Below are positions 42,268-50,588 of a stretch of DNA of 53,605 bases, one piece after another. Under the pieces are notes generated by a model that did no database searches, had not been told where the DNA came from, and was given only the letters and a program-made list of their open reading frames with translations. A program made the position numbers and the translations under genes. The stretch's first letter is position 1. Every line of letters starts with the position of its first letter. This stretch comes from Smithella sp. SCADC (GTDB taxonomy: Bacteria; Desulfobacterota; Syntrophia; Syntrophales; Smithellaceae), in assembly GCA_000747625.2 (NCBI GenBank), contig JQDQ01000001.1, positions 1 to 53,605 of the forward strand, written 5' to 3'.

Positions 42268-43836
42268 ATGTCGCTGGAATGGAACATTGGATATATACCT
42301 TATAAAAGGGCATTAATTTCACCCGAGAAAACAGCAATCATCTTTGAAGATGTCCCTGTCACCTACCGGCAACTAAACGAAGGGATCAACAAAGCAGCAC
42401 ACATGCTGGAGAAAAAGGGCATCAAGAAGGGTGACCGGCTTGGAATAGTGATGCTTAACTGTATTGAGTTTATTGAGATATATTTTGCATGTGCTAAACT
42501 GGGAGCTATCCTGGTGCCGCTAAACTGTCGCCTTGTAGGTCCGGAGCTCGAATACCAACTCAATGACAGTGGTGTCCGGTTGCTTGCCTTCCATGACACT
42601 TTTTTGGGAAGCATTGATCTGATAAGGGGTAAGCTCAAGGTCGAGCAGGACAAGTTCATATTTTTGCCAAGCGGAAATAAACTTCCTCCAGGCTTCCAGC
42701 CCCCCTCATGTCCTGACTGGGCGGATGATTACCACAAGCTCGTTGATGGACAGCCTGTCTCGGAACCTTATATGGAAAATCCGGTGGAATCGGATGACCC
42801 CCTTGCCATCATCTATACATCCGGGACTACCGGCAATCCCAAAGGTGCTATTGTATCGCATCTGCAGACCTACTTCAAAAACTTCCAGGTGGGAATATAT
42901 ACTGATAGTCAGCCAGGTGACGTGATGATCGCGCAGATGCCTCTGTTCCACTCCGGCGGTTTGTTTATCGTTGTGACTCCGTCTCTGTGTAGTGGCGTTA
43001 TAATTGTAATGCGAAAGGGATTCGACCCGAATGAATTTGCCGAGGACATCCAGAGGTACAAAGGTACCATCATATTTGCACTCACTACCATGTGGCGCCT
43101 TATCCTGGACACCGGCAAACTAGACCAAATCGATGTCCGCTCCGTGCGTAGCGTATTGGGCGGAGGAGAGCGTACTCCACCAAATCTTTTTGAGGAGCTT
43201 GCCAAGCGTAATCTCCACATGCAGCAGGGATTTGGCCAGACGGAAAACTCCGCAATGATGCTGCTGCCAAAAGAGGATATCAAAAGAAAGATGGGATCCA
43301 TAGGCAAACCCGGATTTTTTACAGATATCTGGATAAGTGATGTGAATGGTAAACGGTTGCCGCCGGGTGAAATAGGCGAGATATGTGCGAAAGGGCCAAC
43401 AGTGATGAGCGGATACTGGAGCAAGCCTGAAGAAACCGCTGATACTATAGTGAAAGGAGTTCTCCATACCGGTGATCTTGGTTACACTGATGAGGAAGGA
43501 TACTTCTATATTGTAGACAGAGCAAAAGACATGTACCGCAGTGGCGGCGAGAATGTATACCCGGCGGAGATAGAGAAAGTATTGATGACACATCCCCAAA
43601 TATCAATGGCGGCAATTATTGGAGTGCCTGATAATAAATGGGGCGAAACAGGGAAAGCGTTCATTGTTCCGTTTCCTAATGAGAGCATCACTGAAAAGGA
43701 GATAGTCGAATTCTTGAAGGACAAGGTTGCCAAGTACAAGTACCCGACAAAATTCAAGTTCATGAAAGAGTTGCCACTCACTGGAACAATGAAGGTGAAA
43801 AAATCAGAGCTTAAAGCATTATATTCGGAGGAATAA
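42268..43836 (+). CDS. assK: AMP-forming acyl-CoA ligase (AssK-like)
   Basis: This 522-residue ANL-family ligase has the P-loop IIYTSGTTGNPKGA, QGFGQTENS, the HTGDLGYTDEEGYFYIVDRA core hinge region with YRSGGENVYPAEIE, and a late Lys in TGTMKVKKSEL that forms the adenylate. It should make the CoA ester of the fumarate-addition product, alkylsuccinate. It follows the crotonase by 25 bases and has a strong GGAGGAAAG box. A ligase called AssK is known from ass clusters; the symbol is by context and family. Other long or branched acids could be substrates. Confidence 0.85.
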   Translation: MSLEWNIGYIPYKRALISPEKTAIIFEDVPVTYRQLNEGINKAAHMLEKKGIKKGDRLGIVMLNCIEFIEIYFACAKLGAILVPLNCRLVGPELEYQLNDSGVRLLAFHDTFLGSIDLIRGKLKVEQDKFIFLPSGNKLPPGFQPPSCPDWADDYHKLVDGQPVSEPYMENPVESDDPLAIIYTSGTTGNPKGAIVSHLQTYFKNFQVGIYTDSQPGDVMIAQMPLFHSGGLFIVVTPSLCSGVIIVMRKGFDPNEFAEDIQRYKGTIIFALTTMWRLILDTGKLDQIDVRSVRSVLGGGERTPPNLFEELAKRNLHMQQGFGQTENSAMMLLPKEDIKRKMGSIGKPGFFTDIWISDVNGKRLPPGEIGEICAKGPTVMSGYWSKPEETADTIVKGVLHTGDLGYTDEEGYFYIVDRAKDMYRSGGENVYPAEIEKVLMTHPQISMAAIIGVPDNKWGETGKAFIVPFPNESITEKEIVEFLKDKVAKYKYPTKFKFMKELPLTGTMKVKKSELKALYSEE

Positions 43837-43840
43837 TAAC

Positions 43841-44803
43841 ATGGGGAATGGTTGGAAAAACCGTATCACGGATATACTCGGATGTGACTATCCGATCATA
43901 TTGGGCCCCATGAGGCTCATAACCCTGGGCAGTATGGCTGCCTGCATATCGAATGCCGGCGGGTTTGGTGTGATAGGTGCTTCGGGTCTCTCCAGGGAGA
44001 AACTCATCGAAGAAATTAAACTGGCTCAATCCCTGACTAATAAGCCTGTAGGGGTGAACATCCCTGTGTACAGGCCTAATGCCATGGAAGCCCTTGAAGT
44101 ATCCATTGACATGGGAGTGAAGGCAATTTACACCTCTGCCGGAGATCCTGCCAAGTTAATAGATAAGATCAAGTATGCCGGCCTGAAGGTGATCCATAAA
44201 GTGTCCAACCTGGGAATGGCACGCAAAGCGGAGGCGGCGGGAGTTGATGCTGTCGTGGCCATGGGGTATGAAGCAGGGGGACATATCGGACGCGAGGGCA
44301 TCACGACCTTTTGTCTTATACCCGTGCTTGCCCAAGCATTGAATATCCCTGTTATAGCATCGGGTGGCATCGGTGATGCAAACGGCCTGCTTGCGGCACT
44401 TGCTCTTGGTGCGGAAGGTGTGGAGATAGGGACCAGATTTGTGGCCACCAATGAATGTCCTGTGCCAACTTTTTTTAAAGAGTCCCTCTGTGCTGCCGAG
44501 CTGACTTCAACTGTTGTTCTCGGTAAGGAGGCTATGCCGATGCGGGTACTTAAAAATACAATTGTAGAGCAAACTGCTGGAACTGGCGAGGCAAAAACTG
44601 ACCAGGTTCTGGCACAGCAGGAAAAGGCAGATGCTCTCTATGTAGGCGAAGGCGGCAACAAGCATACATCTGTAATGCCGTGCGGGCAGGTCGCAGGACT
44701 TATCAATGATGTAAGTTCTGTAAGCGATGTGCTTTCCCAAATGATAAATGGTACAAAGTCCATTTTGGATATACTCAATAGAATGACTTCAGGAGGAAGA
44801 TAA
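43841..44803 (+). CDS. FMN-dependent nitronate monooxygenase / enoyl reductase-like protein
   Basis: This 320-residue TIM-barrel flavoprotein belongs to the NMO/FabK-like family. Visible features are a start with GCDYPIILGPMRLITLGSMA, the GYEAGGHIGREG loop with His, and the phosphate-binding ASGGIGDANGLLAALALGAE and GVEIGTRFVA. Though named for nitronate oxidation, members near acyl-CoA pathways of anaerobes probably reduce enoyl or oxidise acyl thioesters. It starts 5 bases after the ligase stop, and its last base overlaps the next start. Confidence 0.8.
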   Translation: MGNGWKNRITDILGCDYPIILGPMRLITLGSMAACISNAGGFGVIGASGLSREKLIEEIKLAQSLTNKPVGVNIPVYRPNAMEALEVSIDMGVKAIYTSAGDPAKLIDKIKYAGLKVIHKVSNLGMARKAEAAGVDAVVAMGYEAGGHIGREGITTFCLIPVLAQALNIPVIASGGIGDANGLLAALALGAEGVEIGTRFVATNECPVPTFFKESLCAAELTSTVVLGKEAMPMRVLKNTIVEQTAGTGEAKTDQVLAQQEKADALYVGEGGNKHTSVMPCGQVAGLINDVSSVSDVLSQMINGTKSILDILNRMTSGGR

Positions 44804-45594
44804 TGAGTTGGGATAATGTAATTCTTAATGTGGCGGATAATATAGCTTTCATCACTCTGAACAGACCCGAAAGAATGAATGCTTTTGGCGGCAAGATGCG
44901 CCAGGAAATCGTCGAGGTTCTGGAAGGTGTTGCTGTTGATAAAGATGTTCGGGTTGTGGTGATTACCGGGGCAGGTAAGGCATTTTGCACCGGTGGAGAC
45001 GTCGGAGAATTTGGGGCAGGCACTACCAAAGCCCTGGCGCCTGCGGTATCCAATGAGAGGCATGCGATGTGCAAAGCGGTGCTTGCAATCAATAGGATGG
45101 AAAAGCCGGTTATTGCCGCAGTGAATGGTATTGCCGCGGGAGGCGGCTGCAATCTGGCCCTTTCCTGCGATATCAGATTAGCGAGCGAGAAGGCCAGGTT
45201 CAGCCAGATTTTTACCAAGAGAGGGGTCCATCCGGACTGGGGAGGTGTCTATTTTCTGCCGCGTCTTGTAGGTTATTCCAAAGCTGCCGAACTTATTTTT
45301 TCCGCAGAGATTATTGACTCTGCGGAAGCATTTCGCATCGGTTTAGTCAACAAAGTGTATCCACATGAAGAATTTGAAAATTCAGTAACACAATTTGCTC
45401 TGCGCATCGCCAAGAATGCTCCCATACCCATTGCCTTTGCCAAACGCGGGCTTCAGAATTTTCAGCAGTGGGACCTGGCACAGGCCCTCGATTATGAATC
45501 ATACGTATTGGAAGTGTGCATGAAAAGCAATGATATTGCTGAAGGATTCGGTGCCTTTCTGGAGAAAAGGGAGCCAAACTTTAAGGGTAATTGA
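44803..45594 (+). CDS. enoyl-CoA hydratase/isomerase
   Basis: This 263-residue crotonase has oxyanion-hole segments AFCTGGDVGEF and AAVNGIAAGGGCNLAL and the FTKRGVHPDWGG loop. The second catalytic acid is likely Asp145 in HPDWGG; the first hydratase Glu is Gln/Ile, as in PaaG-type isomerases and related hydratases. It thus differs from the crotonase at 41431 and probably acts in beta-oxidation of the decarboxylated acyl-CoA. It is the last gene of the first operon. Confidence 0.85.
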   Translation: MSWDNVILNVADNIAFITLNRPERMNAFGGKMRQEIVEVLEGVAVDKDVRVVVITGAGKAFCTGGDVGEFGAGTTKALAPAVSNERHAMCKAVLAINRMEKPVIAAVNGIAAGGGCNLALSCDIRLASEKARFSQIFTKRGVHPDWGGVYFLPRLVGYSKAAELIFSAEIIDSAEAFRIGLVNKVYPHEEFENSVTQFALRIAKNAPIPIAFAKRGLQNFQQWDLAQALDYESYVLEVCMKSNDIAEGFGAFLEKREPNFKGN

Positions 45595-45664
45595 CTACCC
45601 CCCTTAGTTAATTCTACGTGAGTCTATTGCTGTCAGTCTTAATAAGATAGATAGGGCTTCTTAG

Positions 45665-45695
45665 GGGACACTTATGACTAATTATTCCCCATTGG
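45665..45695 (+). promoter_or_regulatory. candidate activator-binding site (UAS), copy 2
   Basis: The 31-base site reads GGGACA-N5-GACTAATTA-N4-CCATTGG, equal in length and in all fixed positions to the one at 28302-28332 on the other strand. It ends 80 bases before the -24 element of the following sigma-54 promoter. Confidence 0.7.
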
Positions 45696-45774
45696 AAGCG
45701 ATCATGCCAAAGATAATTAAGAGGTTTAATCTTATATATAAATAGAAACATTGTAAAAAGTGACAATTTATTGG

Positions 45775-45791
45775 TTGGCACTATCTTTGCT
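45775..45791 (+). promoter_or_regulatory. sigma-54 promoter of the mdh operon
   Basis: TTGGCACTATCTTTGCT agrees with the TTGGCAC-N5-TTGCW consensus throughout, with GG and GC 10 bases apart. The predicted start is near 45802, about 80 bases before the malate dehydrogenase ATG. Confidence 0.87.
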
Positions 45792-45877
45792 AAGAATATG
45801 AGGTTGCATGAAGTTTTTGATAAATATGCTTGTGCAATCTTCGCTTACTGTTGTAAATACCAAGGAGGAGGAAGATT

Positions 45878-46804
45878 TTGATGAGAAAAAAGGTATCGTT
45901 TCTTGGCGCAGGAAATGTTGGCGCTACTGCCGCCATGTATCTTGCCGAGTTGGACATAGCGGATATAGTGCTCGTTGATGTACTGGAAGATATGACCAAA
46001 GGCAAAGCGTTGGACATGGCGGAGGCTGCGCCAGTCTTCAGGTTTAACTGCAGATTTACAAATGATTTCAATGATATAAAAGGCTCGGATATTATTGTAA
46101 TCACTGCCGGTATTCCCAGAAAACCGGGCATGAGCCGGGATGACCTCCTCTTTACCAATCAGGATATTATCGGTTCATTGGTTAAAAAGGTTGCTCCTTT
46201 GGCGCCGGATGCAATCTTGATTATAGTGACTAATCCGCTGGATGCCATGTGCCATGTAGCTCATGAAGTAAGTGGGTTTCCCAAGAACAGGATCGTAGGC
46301 ATGGCCGGCGTTCTGGATTCCTCCAGGTTTGCAGCGTTTATTGCCATGGAATTGGACGTTTCGATTGAAAATATTCAGGCTTTTGTACTTGGCGGTCATG
46401 GAGATACTATGGTGCCGCTTCCCCGTTTTACCAGTGTGGCAGGCATTCCCGTGACAAGATTTATCAATAACGAAAGGCTTAATGCCATAATAGAAAGAAC
46501 TCGTAACGGTGGCGCGGAAATTACAAATCTACTTAAGACAAGCGCCTACTACGCTCCGGCCAGTGCGATCAGGGAGATGGCCGAGGCCATACTTAAAGAT
46601 AAAAAGAAAATTATGCCCTGTTCCGCTTATCTTGAAGGTGAATACGGCATCCGGAACATGTTTGTTGGTGTTCCGGTAAAGCTTGGTTCTAATGGAGTAG
46701 AAGAAATCATTGAGGTAGAACTTACCGAAAGTGAAAAAGAAGAATTAAAGAAATCTGTTGATAGTGTGAAAGGTCTTGTGGCCGCCATGAAAGGTCGTTC
46801 ATAA
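45878..46804 (+). CDS. mdh: malate dehydrogenase (LDH-like type)
   Basis: This 308-residue NAD-dependent enzyme interconverts malate and oxaloacetate. The Rossmann loop is LGAGNVGATAAMYLAE; the specificity loop AGIPRKPGMSRDDLL has Arg, which marks malate over lactate; the catalytic His is in GGHGDTMVPL. The length is typical. A start at the second codon (45881) is also possible. It opens the second sigma-54 operon, before the transcarboxylase genes, and would join oxaloacetate to the malate/fumarate pool. Confidence 0.93.
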   Translation: MMRKKVSFLGAGNVGATAAMYLAELDIADIVLVDVLEDMTKGKALDMAEAAPVFRFNCRFTNDFNDIKGSDIIVITAGIPRKPGMSRDDLLFTNQDIIGSLVKKVAPLAPDAILIIVTNPLDAMCHVAHEVSGFPKNRIVGMAGVLDSSRFAAFIAMELDVSIENIQAFVLGGHGDTMVPLPRFTSVAGIPVTRFINNERLNAIIERTRNGGAEITNLLKTSAYYAPASAIREMAEAILKDKKKIMPCSAYLEGEYGIRNMFVGVPVKLGSNGVEEIIEVELTESEKEELKKSVDSVKGLVAAMKGRS

Positions 46805-46917
46805 ATTCGTTCATTTGAATGTAATTTACACAGACCAAGGCGAGTTTGCTGAAAAAATTTTGTCATACTGATTAAAAAGCTATTTATGCATGCGGTAGTT
46901 GAAAGGGGGAACATATA

Positions 46918-48930
46918 GTGAAAAGTATAAATCACGGTAAATTGGCGGCCGGTCTTCTTGACGATCCAGTTGTAAAGGTTGATAATCCGGTCAAAATTCA
47001 GGATCTAACATTTAGAGATGGGCATCAGTCCCTTTACGCTACTCGTGGCAGGACGGAAGATTTCATTCCCATTGCTGAGCAAATTGACAGTATAGGGTTT
47101 TACTCCATGGAAGTATGGGGAGGAGCAACTTTTGACACCATGCATCGTTTTCTTGGTGAAGATCCGTGGGAACGTATCAGGACATTAAAAAAACATATCA
47201 AGAAAACTCCTTTTTCCATGCTGCTCAGAGGTCAGAACCTGGTTGGTTATCGCAACTATCCTGACGATGTAGCGGAAGCTTTTGTAGACAGGGCCTGCGA
47301 AAATGGAATGGACATCTTCAGAGTATTTGACGCACTTAATGATTTTAGAAATTTCGAAACCGTTGTAAAAGTGATCAAAAATAAAGGCAAACACTTTCAG
47401 GGCTCCATTTGCTACTCGCTGACCGAGTCGCGTATGGGTGGCGCAGTCTATAATCTGGATTATTACGTGAATAAGGCAAAAGAGCTGGAGAAAATGGGAG
47501 CCGATACCATCTGTATCAAGGATATGGCCGGTCTTATCGCTCCTTATGATGCGTATGTACTGATTAAGTCTTTAAAAGAAGCAGTTAAAGTTCCTATTCA
47601 TCTGCACAGTCACTTCACTTCTGGTATGGCGGATATGTCGTTACTTAAGGCCATTGAAGCGGGAGTGGATATTGTGGATACTTGTCTTTCCACCTGGGCG
47701 TACCGGACGTCACACCCGGCAGTTGAGCCTCTCGTGGCCACCTTGCAATATACGAACCGCGATAGTGGACTGGACATAAAAAAACTTGCCGAGTTAAGTG
47801 AATATCTGGAAAAAATATCGCCGAAATATAATCATCTTCTGGATGAGCGCACATCCATCATCGACATTAATGTACTGCTCCATCAAACTCCGGGAGGTAT
47901 GCTCTCGAATCTGGTGAACCAGCTCAAAGAGATGGATCATCTTGACAAACTCGATGAAGTATTCAGGCAGCTTCCCATTGTTCGTAAAGAACTGGGCCAG
48001 GTGCCGCTGGTTACTCCGACGAGTCAGATAGTCGGAATTCAAACGGTAAATAATGTGCTTTTCGATACTCCCGATGATCGTTACAAGATGCTGACCGCTC
48101 AGGTCAAGGATCTCTGCTATGGCCTTTATGGCAAGACGGCAATTCCCATTGATCCCGAAGTACAGAAGAAAGCTTTAAAAGATTATCCGAAGGGTAACAA
48201 GCCTATTACGACACGACCTGCTGATGTACTTGAGCCAGAAATGGAGAAGGCCAAAAAAGATACCGAAGGGCTGGCCAAAGACATTGACGATGTTCTGATC
48301 TATGCACTCTATCCGATGACCGGTAAACGTTTCCTCAAGTGGAAATACGGACAGGAAGAGATTCCTGATGAGGTAAAACCAATAACACTGGAAAAAGTGA
48401 AAGCTCAGGATGAATTAGTGAAAAAGGCCAAGGAAGGCCTTCTGACGGAAAAGGCCGGTGATAAAGGGAAACTGGGGCCCGAATCCCGCACGTTCCGTGT
48501 CCTGGTCAATGGTAAGACTTTTGATGTAGACGTGGAACAGATTGCAGGACAACCCTTGATGGTTCAGGGCGCTTCTTCAATCGGACAGAGAAATACGCTC
48601 CAGCTTGGAAAACAGGGCGGAACTGTCAGAACAGCTCTGAAAACAATTCATTCAAAACGTGACATGTCGCAAGTTGAAAAAGCTGCACCCGTAGAATCGA
48701 ATGGAGGTGCATCGAAAGAGACACCGGTGGTCACTCCAATGACAGGAACAGTCATTCGCTACGAGGTGAAAGAAGGGGATTCGGTTAAAGAAGGGGATTT
48801 AGTAGTGGTTCTGGAAGCTATGAAGATGGACAATTTTATTTCCAGCCCTGCAACCGGTACAGTTAAAAAGATACTTGTAAAAGAGGGTACAGCGGTTAAA
48901 AAAGGCGATACGCTTGTGTTGATTGCATGA
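46918..48930 (+). CDS. biotin-containing carboxyltransferase subunit (5S-type with biotin carrier)
   Basis: This 670-residue protein has an N-terminal HMGL-like barrel (KIQDLTFRDGHQSLYATRGR, VWGGATFDTMHRFL, HLHSHFTSGMADMS) that transfers carboxyl between carboxybiotin and oxaloacetate/pyruvate, a conserved PYC/OADA middle domain and a biotin carrier at the C-terminus with Lys636 in EAMKMDN. Its start is GTG at 46918, behind GAAAGGGGG. No biotin carboxylase is encoded nearby, so it would work in transcarboxylation or decarboxylation with the next gene's product. Confidence 0.88.
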   Translation: MKSINHGKLAAGLLDDPVVKVDNPVKIQDLTFRDGHQSLYATRGRTEDFIPIAEQIDSIGFYSMEVWGGATFDTMHRFLGEDPWERIRTLKKHIKKTPFSMLLRGQNLVGYRNYPDDVAEAFVDRACENGMDIFRVFDALNDFRNFETVVKVIKNKGKHFQGSICYSLTESRMGGAVYNLDYYVNKAKELEKMGADTICIKDMAGLIAPYDAYVLIKSLKEAVKVPIHLHSHFTSGMADMSLLKAIEAGVDIVDTCLSTWAYRTSHPAVEPLVATLQYTNRDSGLDIKKLAELSEYLEKISPKYNHLLDERTSIIDINVLLHQTPGGMLSNLVNQLKEMDHLDKLDEVFRQLPIVRKELGQVPLVTPTSQIVGIQTVNNVLFDTPDDRYKMLTAQVKDLCYGLYGKTAIPIDPEVQKKALKDYPKGNKPITTRPADVLEPEMEKAKKDTEGLAKDIDDVLIYALYPMTGKRFLKWKYGQEEIPDEVKPITLEKVKAQDELVKKAKEGLLTEKAGDKGKLGPESRTFRVLVNGKTFDVDVEQIAGQPLMVQGASSIGQRNTLQLGKQGGTVRTALKTIHSKRDMSQVEKAAPVESNGGASKETPVVTPMTGTVIRYEVKEGDSVKEGDLVVVLEAMKMDNFISSPATGTVKKILVKEGTAVKKGDTLVLIA

Positions 48931-48964
48931 CAATATCTGAAAGATTGGAAAGGGGTATAAGTTA

Positions 48965-50530
48965 ATGGACGAAAAATATAAGCAAAGGATAGACACTCTA
49001 AGACAAGTCAAACAAATCTCGCTCTTAGGCGGCGGTCAGGATAAACTCGACAAAATACGTGAGAGAGGAAAACTTACTGCCCGGGAGCGTATCGATTATC
49101 TGCTTGATGAAGGAAGCTTTGTGGAACATAATCTCATCATCGGTTACAAAGAAGGAATGCCTTGTGATGGCCTTATTGCAGGGTACGGCAAAATACATGG
49201 CCGGCCGGTATGTGTCTATTCCCAGGATCCGACGGTATCCGGAGGCTCCATCGGTCCGATGCACGGATTCAAGATGTACCGGGCTATTGAGTGGGCTTTG
49301 GACATGGGTGTGCCACTCATCGGGCTCCATGAGTCCCCCGGTGCGCGCGTACCTGATGCAACGAGCAGGTGTGTCTTAGGGGAGGTTATGGAAAAAAACG
49401 GCGGTTCGGTTTTTTACGTTAATACCCAGGGATCCGGCATTATTCCTCAGATTTCAGCGATTATGGGAAGCTGTGCAGGGATAGCGGTATATTCACCGGC
49501 GCTGACAGATTTTATCTTCATGGTGGACAAAAAGAGCGAGATGTTTATTACCGGTCCCAAAGTGGTGCAGGCCGTTACCGGAGAAAAACTTTCCAAACAG
49601 GACTTGGGTGGAGCGGAAATCCATTGTAAAATATCCGGTGTTGCGGACAACAGGTATAAGGATGAGCAAGAACTTTTGGATGCTATCCGGGAGCTCATGA
49701 GCTTTCTGCCGCAGAATGCCGATGAACAGCCGCCCATGATCGATCTTGGAGATGATCCTGGTCGTTTGACCGAGGAACTCACCGATATCGTGCCGTCGGA
49801 TGCAACCAAAGCTTATGACGTTCGCAAAGCAATTAAGTGTATTGTGGATGCCGGAGAATTCTTAGAGATAAAGCCGGAGTTCGCCCCGGAAATGGTTGTG
49901 GGATTTGCGCGGCTTGATTGCCGTGTGGTGGGGATTGTGGCTAACCAGCCGAGTTTCCTGGCAGGGAGCCTTACTGTCGACAGCTCGGACAAACAAGCGC
50001 GTTTTATGCGTTTTTGCGACTGTTTCAATATCCCTATTATACTCCTTGTCGATACCTCTGCATATATGCCGGGAAAAGATCAGGAACAGCTGGGCATAAT
50101 CCGCCACGGTGCCAAAGTGCTCTATGCGCTCTGCGAATCTAGCGTGCCAAGGATAGGTGTTGTTTTGCGGAAGGCCTATGGAGGAGGCAACCTTGGTATG
50201 GGAGTGATACCGGCCCAGCGAGGTACGGACATGATGTTTTACTGGCCAATTACCGAATTAGGTGTCATGGGAGCAAAGGCAACAGTAGAGCTTTTTATGG
50301 GTGAAGTCATCCGAAGTTCTCCAAATCCTGATGAAACACGTGATATGTTCATCAAGGAGCTTGAGGAACGCACTTGTAATCCCATGCGAGAAGCAGCCTA
50401 TAACCCCTATGTCAATGATGTCATTGAACCCAGGGATACGAGAAAAGTTTTGATTCAGTCGCTGGAATTTTTGTCAACCAAGAAAAAACCTCCACGGTAT
50501 GCAAAACGTCACGGGAATATTCCTCTGTGA
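48965..50530 (+). CDS. acyl-CoA carboxyltransferase (propionyl/methylmalonyl-CoA type, 12S-like)
   Basis: This 521-residue crotonase-type carboxyltransferase (PccB/MmdA group) has the ERIDYLLDEGSFVEHN start, a GGSIGPMHGFKMYRAIEWAL segment, FMVDKKSEMFITGPKVVQAV and the C-terminal domain with IPIILLVDTSAYMPGKDQEQ. It moves a carboxyl group between biotin and the alpha-carbon of an acyl-CoA. Paired with the 5S/biotin protein before it (35-base gap), it forms a possible acyl-malonyl-CoA:pyruvate transcarboxylase. Confidence 0.88.
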   Translation: MDEKYKQRIDTLRQVKQISLLGGGQDKLDKIRERGKLTARERIDYLLDEGSFVEHNLIIGYKEGMPCDGLIAGYGKIHGRPVCVYSQDPTVSGGSIGPMHGFKMYRAIEWALDMGVPLIGLHESPGARVPDATSRCVLGEVMEKNGGSVFYVNTQGSGIIPQISAIMGSCAGIAVYSPALTDFIFMVDKKSEMFITGPKVVQAVTGEKLSKQDLGGAEIHCKISGVADNRYKDEQELLDAIRELMSFLPQNADEQPPMIDLGDDPGRLTEELTDIVPSDATKAYDVRKAIKCIVDAGEFLEIKPEFAPEMVVGFARLDCRVVGIVANQPSFLAGSLTVDSSDKQARFMRFCDCFNIPIILLVDTSAYMPGKDQEQLGIIRHGAKVLYALCESSVPRIGVVLRKAYGGGNLGMGVIPAQRGTDMMFYWPITELGVMGAKATVELFMGEVIRSSPNPDETRDMFIKELEERTCNPMREAAYNPYVNDVIEPRDTRKVLIQSLEFLSTKKKPPRYAKRHGNIPL

Positions 50531-50588
50531 TGAAAATTTGAGAATCAGTAGCAGGAAGTAGCAATGCAGATCTTAGCGGGGTGGTCCG

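Noticed and set aside
46918-48930. Calling the biotin protein a pyruvate carboxylase
   Set aside because: It has no ATP-grasp biotin carboxylase domain, and none is encoded nearby; transcarboxylase or decarboxylase subunit is the fitting reading.
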